A stretch of 34,910 nt of DNA from Candidatus Avelusimicrobium vaccinum (GCA_902794895.1 CADBIY010000016.1:1-34910), one strand, 5' to 3'. Positions 7,875-17,075 are shown, counted from the first letter of the stretch. Numbers and translations are program-made. The notes: generated from the letters alone by a model not told the origin.

Positions 7875-8849
7875 CTAGTATTTACGGTGTTGTTCCCAAT
7901 TCCAAGCGGTTTCGATAATGCGCGTGAGCGAATATTGCGGTTTCCACCCCAACACTTGCTGTGCTTTGGTGCTATCCGCTACTAAAACAGCGGGGTCGCC
8001 TGCTCGTCGGGGAGCCACTTCCACTTTAAAATCAACGCCGGTAATTTTTTTGGCTTCTTTGACGAGTTCGGCAACGCTAAATCCGGATCCGCTTCCCAAA
8101 TTAAAACGTTCACTTTTATTTTCTTTAATCATTTTTTCCAGGGCGAGGATATGTGCACGTGCCAAATCATTAACGTGTACATAATCGCGCACACACGTTC
8201 CGTCGGGAGTGGGATAGTCATCCCCAAACATTTTAATGCTGGGGCGTTTGCCGGCTGCGGCTTGCAACACAATGGGAATGAGATGTGATTCCGGATTGTG
8301 TGATTCGCCAATTTCGCCGGAATCGTCTGCTCCGCTTGCGTTAAAATAACGCAACGCCGTGGCTTTTAACCCATAGGCAGTATCAAAATCCGCGAGTATT
8401 TTTTCCACCATTAATTTAGTATTTCCATACGGATTAATAGGTTGTTGCGGGTGGGTTTCGTCGATTTTGGCCTTGACGGGTTCTCCAAAGGTTGCGGCGG
8501 TAGAAGAGAACACAAAATAGTTGATATGGTTTTCTACCATCGCATCTAATAAATTAAGTACTTTGGAAACATTGTTATGATAATATTTAGACGGTTCTTT
8601 CACACTTTCGCCTACTTCAATAAAAGCGGCAAAATGCATAACTGCTTCGATTTTATATTTTTTAAAGACTTCACTTAGGCGGGCTTTGTCTCCTAAATCG
8701 CCCAGTTCAAACGGATAATCGGCTACCGCTTCGCGATGCCCTTTGGATAAATTATCAAATACGATAGGATTATATCCTTGCTTGGCAAGCATACGTACCG
8801 TATGAGAACCGATATACCCTGCGCCACCAATAACTAAAATATTTTTCAT
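7875..8849 (-). CDS. galE: UDP-glucose 4-epimerase (GalE)
   Basis: A 324-residue extended short-chain dehydrogenase interconverting UDP-galactose and UDP-glucose with bound NAD. The Rossmann motif GGAGYIGS spans residues 8-15. The catalytic Tyr141-x3-Lys145 pair lies in NPYGNTK, and SSTAAT at 115-120 supplies the active-site Ser/Thr. Length and C-terminus (GWKPQYSLTRIIETAW) are standard. The ATG at 8849 follows AAGGAG, 9 nt after galK. It regenerates UDP-glucose for GalT in the same operon and may also supply UDP-galactose for cell-surface polysaccharide. Confidence 0.95.
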   Translation of the reverse strand: MKNILVIGGAGYIGSHTVRMLAKQGYNPIVFDNLSKGHREAVADYPFELGDLGDKARLSEVFKKYKIEAVMHFAAFIEVGESVKEPSKYYHNNVSKVLNLLDAMVENHINYFVFSSTAATFGEPVKAKIDETHPQQPINPYGNTKLMVEKILADFDTAYGLKATALRYFNASGADDSGEIGESHNPESHLIPIVLQAAAGKRPSIKMFGDDYPTPDGTCVRDYVHVNDLARAHILALEKMIKENKSERFNLGSGSGFSVAELVKEAKKITGVDFKVEVAPRRAGDPAVLVADSTKAQQVLGWKPQYSLTRIIETAWNWEQHRKY

Positions 8850-8858
8850 AAGGACTCC

Positions 8859-10031
8859 TTAATATATTTTTTCCATTGGGCGTGCGGGGCCGCCGATAGA
8901 GGCAATGTAGAAATCTGCCTTCAAACCTGTTTTTTCGTGGTAAATTTTTCCGACGGTATCAATCACATTTTTAACGGCTTCGTCTTTAACAAGCGCTACG
9001 GCACATCCGCCAAAACCGCCGCCGGTAATGCGTGCGCCTAATACGCCGGGAATTTTCCAGCAAGTTTCCGCAATAATATCCAATTCCGGACAACTTGTTT
9101 CGTAGTCATCCCGTAGTGAAATGTGGGACTGATTCATCAGTTTACCAAAAGTTTCCAAATCACCTGCTTTGAGGGCTTGCGTGGCTTGTAGCGTGCGTTG
9201 ATTTTCGTATACAGCGTGCTTGGCACGTTTGCGTTCAATCGGATCTTGGATTAAATCTTTGTTTGCTTCAAATTCTTCAATAGTTAATTCCCCCAGCGAT
9301 TTGATGGGCAGTTTTGTTTGCAAGGCTTTTAACGCATTTTCACTCTCTCTCCGGCGGTCGTTGTAGGCAGAGGTAACAAGAGAATGTTTCTTGTTGCTGT
9401 TGATAATTAAAATGGAAATACCTTGCAAATTGAGCGGAACATGTTCGTATTTAAGGGTGTTACAATCTAACAAAATGGCGTGATTTTCTTTTCCCATGCC
9501 ACTGGCAAATTGGTCCATGATGCCGCAATTCATACCGACAAATTTATTTTCTGCTTCCTGACAAAATTTAACGAGTTCTATTTGCGGAATGTGCAGATTG
9601 AAAACTTTGTTCATCGCAACGGCGGTTGCCAGTTCAATGGAGGCGGAAGAAGATAACCCCGCTCCATTGGGAATATCGCCCCAAAAGAGAAGTTCAAAAC
9701 CGTAGGTTAGCGGATAACCATGGTTTTGGAGCGTTTTAATAACGCCTAACGGATAATTGGCCCAATCATTGGCTTTATCATATATAATATGGTTTAAATC
9801 TGCCTCAATAATTCCTTTTTGTGGTAGATTGAGGGAGTGTAGCCGGATTTTTTGGTCATCGCGTTTACAAAATACACAATGAGTCCCGAAAGATAGCGCG
9901 CACGGAAACACGTGCCCGCCGTTGTAATCGGTATGTTCGCCGATTAAATTTACCCGGCCTGGTGCAAAAAAGTATAATTTTTCTTTTTTAAAAACCTCAT
10001 TAAACTTACTGCGTAATGCTAATTGGTTCAT
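8859..10031 (-). CDS. galK: Galactokinase (GalK)
   Basis: A 390-residue GHMP-family kinase phosphorylating galactose at C1 with ATP. The galactokinase signature GRVNLIGEHTDYNGG is at 25-39, the ATP-binding GHMP motif PNGAGLSSSAS at 121-131, and the third motif ITGGGFGGCAVAL near residue 340. All key motifs are intact and the length is typical. The ATG at 10031 follows GGGAG. It sits between galM (22 nt upstream) and galE (9 nt downstream), so the pathway order is mutarotase, kinase, epimerase, transferase. No galactose transporter is in the window. Confidence 0.95.
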   Translation of the reverse strand: MNQLALRSKFNEVFKKEKLYFFAPGRVNLIGEHTDYNGGHVFPCALSFGTHCVFCKRDDQKIRLHSLNLPQKGIIEADLNHIIYDKANDWANYPLGVIKTLQNHGYPLTYGFELLFWGDIPNGAGLSSSASIELATAVAMNKVFNLHIPQIELVKFCQEAENKFVGMNCGIMDQFASGMGKENHAILLDCNTLKYEHVPLNLQGISILIINSNKKHSLVTSAYNDRRRESENALKALQTKLPIKSLGELTIEEFEANKDLIQDPIERKRAKHAVYENQRTLQATQALKAGDLETFGKLMNQSHISLRDDYETSCPELDIIAETCWKIPGVLGARITGGGFGGCAVALVKDEAVKNVIDTVGKIYHEKTGLKADFYIASIGGPARPMEKIY

Positions 10032-10053
10032 AAGATACTCCCTATAATTTAGG

Positions 10054-10992
10054 TTAACGAATTGTCATTTTTAACGTCCATTCCTCAGTTCCTTTGGGGG
10101 GAATTACAGCCGCTCTGCGGATTTTATTTGCTACATATAAATCGTCGTAAACGCCGGTACAGGGTTCTAAGGCAATATTATAATCTCCCCGATAGCCGCC
10201 TTGTGTTTTCCATACCCCTAAGTAGGGTATTTTGTCTGACGGATACGTATACAAAAGTTGTTCGTGGGTATCGGTATGTTCGATGCCGCACCAGCCGGCT
10301 ACATTGGGTGAAGTAAAATAGAATTTTTCACAATTCTTTGCCGTAATAGGTTCGGTTTTAGACAAATCAATTACTTTTCCATGTACATCCGTCGTCCGAG
10401 GGTAAGAATGGAAGGTTCCCCAAGGCCCCAGATGCTGGGTGGAATGTTCTACAGAAATAATTTCTGTTAAATTCTGCGGAATTAACAATTTGGTTGTGGG
10501 GGAACACGCCAGCAGGCAATGCGGGGTCCAAATAAATTTAAATTCAATGTCGGCTTTGTTTTCTACAGCATATTCAAACAATATATTATTGTCTTGTAGT
10601 GTTACCGTGCGGGAAAGCGCATAAGGAAGTTTTTGACTTTCTACAATGGATTTGACGCTTTTTCCATTGGGAGAGAAAGCACTGGCCCAGGGAAGCGTCC
10701 ATACTTCACCATGGTCCGGAATTTGCGTTCCTTGGAATGGGCCGTCCGGGTAAGGGCAAGCATCAATGGAAGGAAACACTTCGTCAAAACCACTTGAATC
10801 ATAATCGGAAAAAGCAGCTCCATAAGCAGGAATGGTTAATTTGTCTTTATCGGACTGAAATAGAAATTCCCGATTCGTTTTTTTGGAAACCAGACTGGCC
10901 AATTTGCAACCATATTGGGGCAAAAAAGTAAGCCGCAGAAAATCATTTTCCAGCACGTGAGCAATGAGCCCTTTGTAAAGTATTTGCGACAT
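10054..10992 (-). CDS. galM: Aldose 1-epimerase family protein (galactose mutarotase-like)
   Basis: A 312-residue protein of the aldose 1-epimerase/GalM fold, starting with the characteristic beta-strand series (NDFLRLTFLPQYGCKLASLVSKKT). It probably interconverts alpha and beta galactose, supplying the alpha anomer for GalK. The canonical NHxYFN motif of E. coli GalM is not seen. A candidate catalytic His is in FIWTPHCLL, and a conserved-looking acidic residue lies in IALEPCTGVYDD, so it belongs to a divergent branch and its exact sugar is uncertain. The ATG at 10992 has AGGAGG close upstream. It follows cdd by 32 nt on the same strand, so all five genes may be one transcript. Confidence 0.75.
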   Translation of the reverse strand: MSQILYKGLIAHVLENDFLRLTFLPQYGCKLASLVSKKTNREFLFQSDKDKLTIPAYGAAFSDYDSSGFDEVFPSIDACPYPDGPFQGTQIPDHGEVWTLPWASAFSPNGKSVKSIVESQKLPYALSRTVTLQDNNILFEYAVENKADIEFKFIWTPHCLLACSPTTKLLIPQNLTEIISVEHSTQHLGPWGTFHSYPRTTDVHGKVIDLSKTEPITAKNCEKFYFTSPNVAGWCGIEHTDTHEQLLYTYPSDKIPYLGVWKTQGGYRGDYNIALEPCTGVYDDLYVANKIRRAAVIPPKGTEEWTLKMTIR

Positions 10993-11024
10993 ATTCCTCC
11001 TATAAAAACACGCAGACAGGCGTA

Positions 11025-11462
11025 TTATTTTTCAGTAAATTTGGTAAAAGCAAACGGCATTAACTCGTCTAATGTTTTTGTGTAGACGGTTCTTTTTTTG
11101 CCATTTAATACCGCAATATAAATAGGGGTATTCGGAGCCATAAATTCGCTCATCACTTGGCGACAGGCTCCGCAAGGAGACCCAAATTTAACACCGGGTA
11201 CTTTTTGTGTAATTAAGGCAAGCGCTTTAAAGTGCCGTTGCCCGGCTCCTACGGCGGAAAAAATGGCATTTCGTTCTGCACAGACGGTCAGCCCGTACGA
11301 AGCATTTTCAATATTAGTTCCTGTAAAAATTTGTCCGGATTTAGTTAATACGGCTGCCCCTACCTTAAAATTTGAATAGGGAGAATACGAATATTCCCGT
11401 GCCTGTTGTGCAGCATCTACAAGCCGGATAACGTCGTTCTTGCTCAGTAGTAATTTGCTCAT
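11025..11462 (-). CDS. cdd: Cytidine deaminase
   Basis: A 145-residue tetrameric-type cytidine deaminase converting cytidine or deoxycytidine to uridine or deoxyuridine in pyrimidine salvage. The zinc site is complete: Cys61-Ala-Glu63 in TVCAERNAI, where Glu is the proton shuttle, and Cys97/Cys100 in SPCGACRQ. There is no ribosome-binding site. Instead TTGACT-N16-TAAAAT lies with 6 nt between the -10 box and the ATG, suggesting a leaderless mRNA. It is the first gene of the strand-minus run leading into the gal genes and diverges from the SGNH hydrolase gene. Confidence 0.93.
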   Translation of the reverse strand: MSKLLLSKNDVIRLVDAAQQAREYSYSPYSNFKVGAAVLTKSGQIFTGTNIENASYGLTVCAERNAIFSAVGAGQRHFKALALITQKVPGVKFGSPCGACRQVMSEFMAPNTPIYIAVLNGKKRTVYTKTLDELMPFAFTKFTEK

Positions 11463-11496
11463 ACTTTTATTTTATAATAACCGCTCAAAAAGTCAA
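11463..11496 (-). promoter_or_regulatory. cdd(-gal) promoter, leaderless arrangement
   Basis: On the minus strand: TTGACT (complement of 11491-11496), a 16-nt spacer, TAAAAT (complement of 11469-11474), then 6 nt and the ATG. The predicted first transcribed base is at or next to the A of the start codon. Confidence 0.6.
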
Positions 11497-11540
11497 CCCC
11501 CTCGCGCGTTCGACAGGCTGGCAAAGAAGCAGTCTTTTGT

Positions 11541-11552
11541 TATAATAAACAT
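11541..11552 (+). promoter_or_regulatory. -10 box of the SGNH hydrolase gene, leaderless arrangement
   Basis: A consensus TATAAT (11541-11546) is followed by 6 nt and then the ATG at 11553. No Shine-Dalgarno sequence is present. A clear -35 hexamer at normal spacing is not seen. Confidence 0.5.
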
Positions 11553-12152
11553 ATGAAAAAAATAGTTATTCTAAGCGGAATTTTAATAGTAGGATGGTAT
11601 ATGTGGCCGTTTAAAAGTGAAATTAAAAATGCGGGCAAGCCGGTCCATGTAATTGTGGCGTTTGGGGATAGTTTAACGGCTGGGTATGGCGCGGGTTCTA
11701 AGGAATCGGCGTATCCGGCAGTTTTAGCGAAACTGACGGGGAAAACCGTTATTAATGAGGGAGTAAGTGGCGAAACCGCGGCGGATGCTCCTAAGCGTCT
11801 ACAAGCCGTACTTGCGCATCAACCGCAAATGGTCCTTATTGAATTTGGCGCCAATGATTTCATGCGAAGTATGAGCCGCGAACAGGCTGTTTCCGCGGTG
11901 GCTTCTATCGTAGATGCGGTTCAAGCGGCGGGGGCGGTAGCGGTAATTGTTGATACCGGCGGCCCCGGAATGGGGGCCTATTCCCGTGCTTATAAACAGT
12001 TAGCCAACGAAAAAAAAGCCCTCTTCGTATCGGGTATATTAACACCGGTATTTCATAAACGCGGTTATATGTCGGATATGGTTCATCCGAATGCGAAAGG
12101 CTATGAAATTGTGGCAAGCCATGTGGCAAAACAGATTTCCGCGTATCTTTAA
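11553..12152 (+). CDS. SGNH/GDSL hydrolase (TesA-like lysophospholipase/arylesterase)
   Basis: A 199-residue esterase with an N-terminal signal or anchor (KIVILSGILIVGWYMW), so it likely acts outside the inner membrane. The SGNH blocks are visible: GDSLTAGYG with nucleophile Ser40, Gly in INEGVSGET, Asn101 in FGAND, and Asp175/His178 in SDMVHPNAKGY. Family members hydrolyse acyl esters, lysophospholipids or thioesters; the substrate here is unknown. The ATG is only 6 nt from a TATAAT, with no ribosome-binding site. The PLD-family lipoprotein gene begins 10 nt after its stop, suggesting joint action on envelope lipids. Confidence 0.88.
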   Translation: MKKIVILSGILIVGWYMWPFKSEIKNAGKPVHVIVAFGDSLTAGYGAGSKESAYPAVLAKLTGKTVINEGVSGETAADAPKRLQAVLAHQPQMVLIEFGANDFMRSMSREQAVSAVASIVDAVQAAGAVAVIVDTGGPGMGAYSRAYKQLANEKKALFVSGILTPVFHKRGYMSDMVHPNAKGYEIVASHVAKQISAYL

Positions 12153-12162
12153 TTGCAGGTTG

Positions 12163-14163
12163 ATGCGGCAACTATTTTCTCTTTTTTGCTGTATGCTCGT
12201 TGCAGGATGTGCGCATGTATCCCGCCAGCAGGATGTTTTGCGTCAAATTGCCACCCATCAATTCATTCTGGAGCAGGCATTTATCAATGGGCGAAAATTA
12301 TATTTGCAGTATCAAATCGAAGGAAAAGCGTTCGCTTTGATGGGTGATTTAGACCAAATTCGGGGAAACGGTACCGAGCAGAAAATATTGCTTTCAGCCC
12401 ACCGTGAAATTCCGTTTCGAAAAAACCTTCCTGTCCATGTGGTATCGCATGGATTTAATGAACTTATTAAATATACTTTACTGCCTTTAATTCCGCCGGT
12501 TAGCGGGCAGGGAGTTTTGGTGTTTATGGATACGTATGAAATGCTTCTCTATCGCTCGAAAGAAGGTAAACCCCGGTTAGTTTTTTTAAAAGATGCTCCG
12601 GGAGATATTGACATAGTCGGTCAAATTAGCGCAGAACAATTTACGGCGCTTTATTATCAGGAATTAAAAAAAATCCAGCAATCTTCCGGAAGCGAACAAA
12701 CTCGCTTTTTATTGCGCCTGGAAGAGGTACCGCTATCACCTTTTATTTATATTGACACCCGGACAGGCGACAATATCCGGTTGGAACTGCCGGAGTATTA
12801 TCAAATAAAAAAAGAAATGACGACGATCGGTTTTTCAGGTGCGATGATTTATTCCTTTATTATTAAAAGTCATTTATGGAGCAGTATTAAAGCCCCGTTT
12901 ACCACCGCGCACCGTTTGGCTGCGGTGGGGACATCCACTCTTTATACGTTCCTACCCACTCGTTTAACGGATGCAGAGCGGATTTTGCCACTCAACCGGC
13001 AGGCACGTCCTATGGACTTAAACGATTTTAACCAATGGTTGGATAAACAGGTAAGCCGGCAAGTTTATAAAGCGCGTGTTAAATTATTGATTGACGGTGA
13101 AGAATTTTTTCCGCACTGGATGCTTGCTATGCAGCGGGCAAAAGAAAGTATTTTTACTAACGTCTATATTTTTATGACGGACCCGTATGGTTTGTCGGTA
13201 GCGGACGTGATGCGAAAACGGGCGGCAGAGGGAATTGATGTGCGCGTGGTGGTAGATGAATTAAATACGGTCTTAAATTCGGGGAAAAACCCGGAACTGA
13301 AACCGGCGGAAAATTTTGTTATGCCCAAATATATTACCTCCTATTTGCGGAAAAAATCTTCTGTAAAAGCCCGTACCCATTTAAATCCGTGGAGCACTTT
13401 TGACCATAGTAAAGTATTTATTATTGACCGCCAATTTGCTTATACCGGCGGCATGAATATCGGGGAGGAATATCGCTATACATGGCACGATATGATGGTC
13501 TTTTTGGAAGGGCCGGTGGTGGGAAGATTGGTAAAAAATTTTTATAAAAACTGGTCTTTTACCGGAGTGGGGGGAGATTTCTCTGCCGGATACCGCCAAC
13601 TATTTAGCAAAAAACAACGCAAAGTAAACCGTGCCAGCGCTGATATGGTGGACGTTCGCTTAATGTATACTAAACCGCACAAATCCCAAATTTTTGAAGC
13701 CCAATTAGAGGCGATTAAACGTGCCACTCGGCGTATTTATATTGAAAATGCGTATTTTGCGGATGACCGTATCGTGCAGGCCTTGATTGCGGCACGGGCA
13801 CGCGGAGTGGATGTACGGGTTATTTTGCCGGGTAAAAATGATGTGGCTATTATGGATAAAAACAACCGCTACATGGCCAATAAATTATTTCATAATGGTG
13901 TCCGCGTTTATTTTTATAATGGAATGACACATGTAAAAGCGGCGATATATGACGGTTGGGCGGTGGTAGGTTCTGCTAATTTTGATAAAATGAGTTTGCA
14001 TATTAACCGAGAGATGAGTTTGGGAATAGCGGATACTCATTTTGTCAATGAATTACAGGAACGGTTATTTGAAAAAGATTTTTCGAACTCACAGGAAATG
14101 ACGGAGCCGTTGGATCTTTCCTGGACCTACGCTATTATTACCAGTTTAACCAGCCAGTTGTAA
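12163..14163 (+). CDS. Phospholipase D superfamily lipoprotein (cardiolipin synthase-like)
   Basis: A 666-residue protein with two complete HKD motifs (HSKVFIID at about 415-422 and HVKAAIYD at about 590-597), as in cardiolipin synthases and other phosphatidyl transferases or phospholipases. The ATG at 12163 is preferred over an in-frame ATG at 12091 because it gives a lipoprotein signal, MRQLFSLFCCMLVAGC, with the lipobox Cys at 16; the earlier start lies inside the SGNH gene. About 300 N-terminal residues precede the catalytic domains and are not recognised. Being a lipoprotein is unusual for cardiolipin synthase, so it may act on periplasmic-side lipids with the upstream esterase. Its stop is 8 nt from the convergent rimO stop and no terminator is visible between them. 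Confidence 0.85.
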   Translation: MRQLFSLFCCMLVAGCAHVSRQQDVLRQIATHQFILEQAFINGRKLYLQYQIEGKAFALMGDLDQIRGNGTEQKILLSAHREIPFRKNLPVHVVSHGFNELIKYTLLPLIPPVSGQGVLVFMDTYEMLLYRSKEGKPRLVFLKDAPGDIDIVGQISAEQFTALYYQELKKIQQSSGSEQTRFLLRLEEVPLSPFIYIDTRTGDNIRLELPEYYQIKKEMTTIGFSGAMIYSFIIKSHLWSSIKAPFTTAHRLAAVGTSTLYTFLPTRLTDAERILPLNRQARPMDLNDFNQWLDKQVSRQVYKARVKLLIDGEEFFPHWMLAMQRAKESIFTNVYIFMTDPYGLSVADVMRKRAAEGIDVRVVVDELNTVLNSGKNPELKPAENFVMPKYITSYLRKKSSVKARTHLNPWSTFDHSKVFIIDRQFAYTGGMNIGEEYRYTWHDMMVFLEGPVVGRLVKNFYKNWSFTGVGGDFSAGYRQLFSKKQRKVNRASADMVDVRLMYTKPHKSQIFEAQLEAIKRATRRIYIENAYFADDRIVQALIAARARGVDVRVILPGKNDVAIMDKNNRYMANKLFHNGVRVYFYNGMTHVKAAIYDGWAVVGSANFDKMSLHINREMSLGIADTHFVNELQERLFEKDFSNSQEMTEPLDLSWTYAIITSLTSQL

Positions 14164-14171
14164 CGTGTATT

Positions 14172-15455
14172 TTAAACAATCGGTTCTAATTCGCGTTCGT
14201 ACCCTTGCGCGGCAACTACTTTTGCTTTAAAAATAGTGCCGGTTTTAACGGGTGTTGTGAAGGTTACTTTGCCGTCAATATCCGGAGCATCTTTATAAGT
14301 GCGTCCAAAATCCGGTCCGTCCGCGATGGCTTCCAAGGTGGTGCCGATCAGCTGCTTATTGATTTGATCAATAACGCGGCTTTGTACTTCTTCCAATTCC
14401 CGGGCGCGTTTGTGTTTAATAGCAGCCGGAACTTGTTTCATAGTGTACGCTGCAGTCCCTTTTTCGCGGAAATATTCAAATACGCCCATATTGTCAAATT
14501 CATATTCTTTCACGAATTTTTTCAATTCATTGAAATCTTTTTTCGTTTCTTCGGGGAAGCCCACAATAAAATTGGTGCGTAACGAAATATCGGGTACTTC
14601 TGTTTTAAGCATGTCCAACGTACGGCGTATTTGGGCCGCATCACAATGGCGGTTCATGCGTGTAAGTACGGGATCTGCAATATGTTGGAGCGGAATATCC
14701 ATATAATGAAAAATTTTGTCCGTAGAAGCCATTAAACGGGCAATTTCTTTGGTAACACGGTGCGGATACCCATACATAATACGCAAACGGCCTAATCCGC
14801 GCAATTTAAGTAATTTTTCCAATAATTCCAAGAGTTGGGGTTTGCCATATAAATCCATTCCGTATGAAGTTGTGTCCTGGGCAATTAGAGAAATTTCTTT
14901 CACGCCGTTTTGAATCATCAGCCGTGCTTCCCGCACTACATCTTGCATGGGTTTAGACCGGTAATTGCCGCGGATAAAGGGAATGGTACAATAAGCGCAA
15001 CGGTTATTACATCCGTCCGCTATTTTGAGGTAGGCCGTGTGCGGGGCGGTTAAACTCATCTTATATTCCGGCAAGTAAAGTGATTTTGCAATCGGCGGCA
15101 AAAGTGCTCCTTTCTTTTTTAAGGTGGATTCTATTTGCTCTTGCGCGCTGATCGAAAACAACGTGTCTATTTCCGGAAATTCTTGCAATACTTGTTCTTT
15201 GAAGCGTTCCACCAGACAACCGGTAACGGCTACTTTTTTCACTTTCCCGGCTTTTTTTAGTTCCAGCGCATAGCGGATTTCTTCTTTGGCTTCCTGAATG
15301 GCAGAAGCAATAAATCCGCAAGTATTGATGATGATTTCGTCGGCTTGTTCAGGAGAAAAAACCAGTTTATTACCATGCGCAAGCAGGCGTGCGGAAAATT
15401 CCTCGCTGTTGGTTAAATTTTTGGGACATCCTAAACTGATTAAATAGAATTTCAT
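14172..15455 (-). CDS. rimO: Ribosomal protein S12 methylthiotransferase RimO
   Basis: A radical-SAM enzyme of about 427 residues adding a methylthio group to an Asp of ribosomal protein S12. The N-terminal cluster Cys are C10 (LGCPKN), C46 (NTCGF) and C80 (TGCLV). The radical-SAM triad is C149-x3-C153-x2-C156 (CNNRCAYC). A C-terminal TRAM-like region follows. The LGCPKN start and length separate it from MiaB. The ATG at 15455 lies 4 nt after the KtrB stop; an in-frame ATG at 15473 overlapping that gene is possible and would add 6 residues. Neither has a strong ribosome-binding site, so translation is probably coupled to the upstream gene. Confidence 0.92.
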   Translation of the reverse strand: MKFYLISLGCPKNLTNSEEFSARLLAHGNKLVFSPEQADEIIINTCGFIASAIQEAKEEIRYALELKKAGKVKKVAVTGCLVERFKEQVLQEFPEIDTLFSISAQEQIESTLKKKGALLPPIAKSLYLPEYKMSLTAPHTAYLKIADGCNNRCAYCTIPFIRGNYRSKPMQDVVREARLMIQNGVKEISLIAQDTTSYGMDLYGKPQLLELLEKLLKLRGLGRLRIMYGYPHRVTKEIARLMASTDKIFHYMDIPLQHIADPVLTRMNRHCDAAQIRRTLDMLKTEVPDISLRTNFIVGFPEETKKDFNELKKFVKEYEFDNMGVFEYFREKGTAAYTMKQVPAAIKHKRARELEEVQSRVIDQINKQLIGTTLEAIADGPDFGRTYKDAPDIDGKVTFTTPVKTGTIFKAKVVAAQGYERELEPIV

Positions 15456-15459
15456 ATTT

Positions 15460-16839
15460 CTATACTGCCACATCTTCGGTGGATACCGGTTTTTTTTCTT
15501 TGTCAGAATCTTCTTCGCTGGCTAATACGGCGGTACCAAAGGTCAGTACCCCAATACGGCCTACAATCATAGTTCCGATAATAATGAGTTTTCCAAGTAG
15601 GGACAGTTCGCTGCTAATTCCGGTGGATAGCCCTCCGGTACTCAATGCTGCCGCGGACTCCATCACTAAACTTAAGAAGGGCAAATGCTCGGTCCATGTG
15701 AGCATAAAGATACTGATGAATAAAAAGAGGGTATATAATAAAAAAGTGGAGGTTGCTGCATATAAGCGCGGAAGGGGCAGACGCCTACCTAAAAGGGAAA
15801 CACGGGATCGCAGTTGCAATCGGGCCCGCATAATTGCTACGACTGTACAAAACGCAGTTATCTTGATACCGCCAGCAGTGCCGGCCGGAGCACCTCCAAT
15901 GCACATTAATAGTACCAATACTAATAAGGAAGCGGAGGATAATAAACTGACATTTACCGTGCTAAATCCGCAGGTGGTCATAGCCGCCACCGATTGAAAA
16001 AATGCTTCGGTCAAAGTTAGAGAAGGGGTTGTGATAAATAGTGTGAGCGTTCCTAAACAAAGCAGAGCCATCGTAGCAAGTACAATAATTTTTGTGGTTA
16101 GGGAAATTTCTTTCGTTTTTCGTCGGATAAAATTGGAAACATCTGCAATCACAATAAAACCGATAGAACCGGCCAATGCCAAACAGGAAATAACGGTATT
16201 GATGGTTCCGCTATCTGCAAAGTTTTCCAAACTGTTATTCCAGAGGGAAAACCCGGCCGTACAAAAAGCAGACACGCTATGAAAAACACTATACCATAAG
16301 GCTGTCCAAGTCCCAAAGTCATTTGCACGAAAATAATTGTATAAGATCACGGCACCAATACTTTCAGCAATCGTAGTAAATACAACGGCAGACCAGAGAA
16401 AATCGGTCATTTTTAAAGTTTTTGGTAACGAGACTTCGGTGGATAATGCTTCCTGTTGATGTAAACGTAAGTGGTGCCTTTGAGAGAAAGAAATAAAGAT
16501 AAAAGACGAGAAGGTCATGTATCCAACGCCGCCGATTTGAATGAGTAATAAAACCACTAATTTCCCTAACAATGTATAAGAATCGGCAAAATTGACCGTG
16601 CTAAGCCCCGAGGTGGATACAGCCGCCGCCGCGGTAAACAGGTTGTCAATGATTGATACGCGTGCGGTTGTCATAAAAGGAAGACATAATATCAGCGTTC
16701 CTAATACAGTGTAAGAAAGCACGGTTTGGGCAATGTTTTGGTGCGGGGTAAGCCGTAACAAGAATAAGGAGTATTTCTTAAACGAAAGTTTAAGAAAATC
16801 GTCTGTTTTATCACAGAAATTACGCCAGTTAATTTTCAT
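15460..16839 (-). CDS. K+ uptake transporter subunit, KtrB/TrkH family
   Basis: A 459-residue inner-membrane protein made of four M1-P-M2 repeats, each with a selectivity-filter Gly: AAVSTSGLSTV, VSAFCTAGFSLW, AAMTTCGFSTV and AALSTGGLSTG. The size is that of KtrB. It imports K+ (coupled to Na+ in KtrAB systems), usually gated by a cytosolic RCK subunit (KtrA/TrkA). No such gene lies in this window, so the partner must be encoded elsewhere. The ATG at 16839 has no ribosome-binding site; TATAAT lies 8 nt before it, so the message would have almost no leader. It is probably co-transcribed with rimO. Confidence 0.9.
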   Translation of the reverse strand: MKINWRNFCDKTDDFLKLSFKKYSLFLLRLTPHQNIAQTVLSYTVLGTLILCLPFMTTARVSIIDNLFTAAAAVSTSGLSTVNFADSYTLLGKLVVLLLIQIGGVGYMTFSSFIFISFSQRHHLRLHQQEALSTEVSLPKTLKMTDFLWSAVVFTTIAESIGAVILYNYFRANDFGTWTALWYSVFHSVSAFCTAGFSLWNNSLENFADSGTINTVISCLALAGSIGFIVIADVSNFIRRKTKEISLTTKIIVLATMALLCLGTLTLFITTPSLTLTEAFFQSVAAMTTCGFSTVNVSLLSSASLLVLVLLMCIGGAPAGTAGGIKITAFCTVVAIMRARLQLRSRVSLLGRRLPLPRLYAATSTFLLYTLFLFISIFMLTWTEHLPFLSLVMESAAALSTGGLSTGISSELSLLGKLIIIGTMIVGRIGVLTFGTAVLASEEDSDKEKKPVSTEDVAV

Positions 16840-16913
16840 ATAATTATATTATACAAATTCAACGAAACAAACAAGTTCTCCTGCTTAGGGAAAATAGAAA
16901 AATAGAAAAGGAC

Positions 16914-16942
16914 TTTACAAATATTAATAATTTTATTACAAT
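16914..16942 (+). promoter_or_regulatory. Sigma70 promoter of tRNA-Asn
   Basis: TTTACA (16914-16919), a 17-nt spacer and TACAAT (16937-16942). The predicted start is near 16949, about 19 nt before the mature tRNA. Confidence 0.7.
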
Positions 16943-16967
16943 AAATATGTAATCGAAAACGATTTAT

Positions 16968-17042
16968 TCGCCCTTAGCTCAATGGTGGAGCGACCGGCTG
17001 TTAACCGGTAGGTTGAAGGTTCGAGTCCTTCAGGGCGAGCCA
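16968..17042 (+). tRNA. tRNA-Asn, anticodon GTT, CCA encoded
   Basis: The acceptor stem is TCGCCCT (16968-16974) with AGGGCGA (17032-17038), discriminator G17039, and an encoded CCA at 17040-17042. The anticodon stem is ACCGG/CCGGT with loop CTGTTAA, placing GTT at 17000-17002. D and T arms are normal (GGTTCGAGTCC in the T arm). It differs from the tRNA-Gly in this window, which has no encoded CCA. Confidence 0.95.
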
Positions 17043-17045
17043 TTT

Positions 17046-17075
17046 AAAAACCACGCGAGAAGCGTGGTTTTTATT
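17046..17075 (+). terminator. tRNA-Asn terminator
   Basis: AAAAACCACGC (17046-17056) pairs with GCGTGGTTTTT (17062-17072), with a GAGAA loop and a trailing ATTTT. Confidence 0.85.

Noticed and set aside
12091-12162. Upstream start for the PLD-family gene
   Set aside because: It would overlap the SGNH gene by 62 nt and place 24 residues before a perfect lipoprotein signal.
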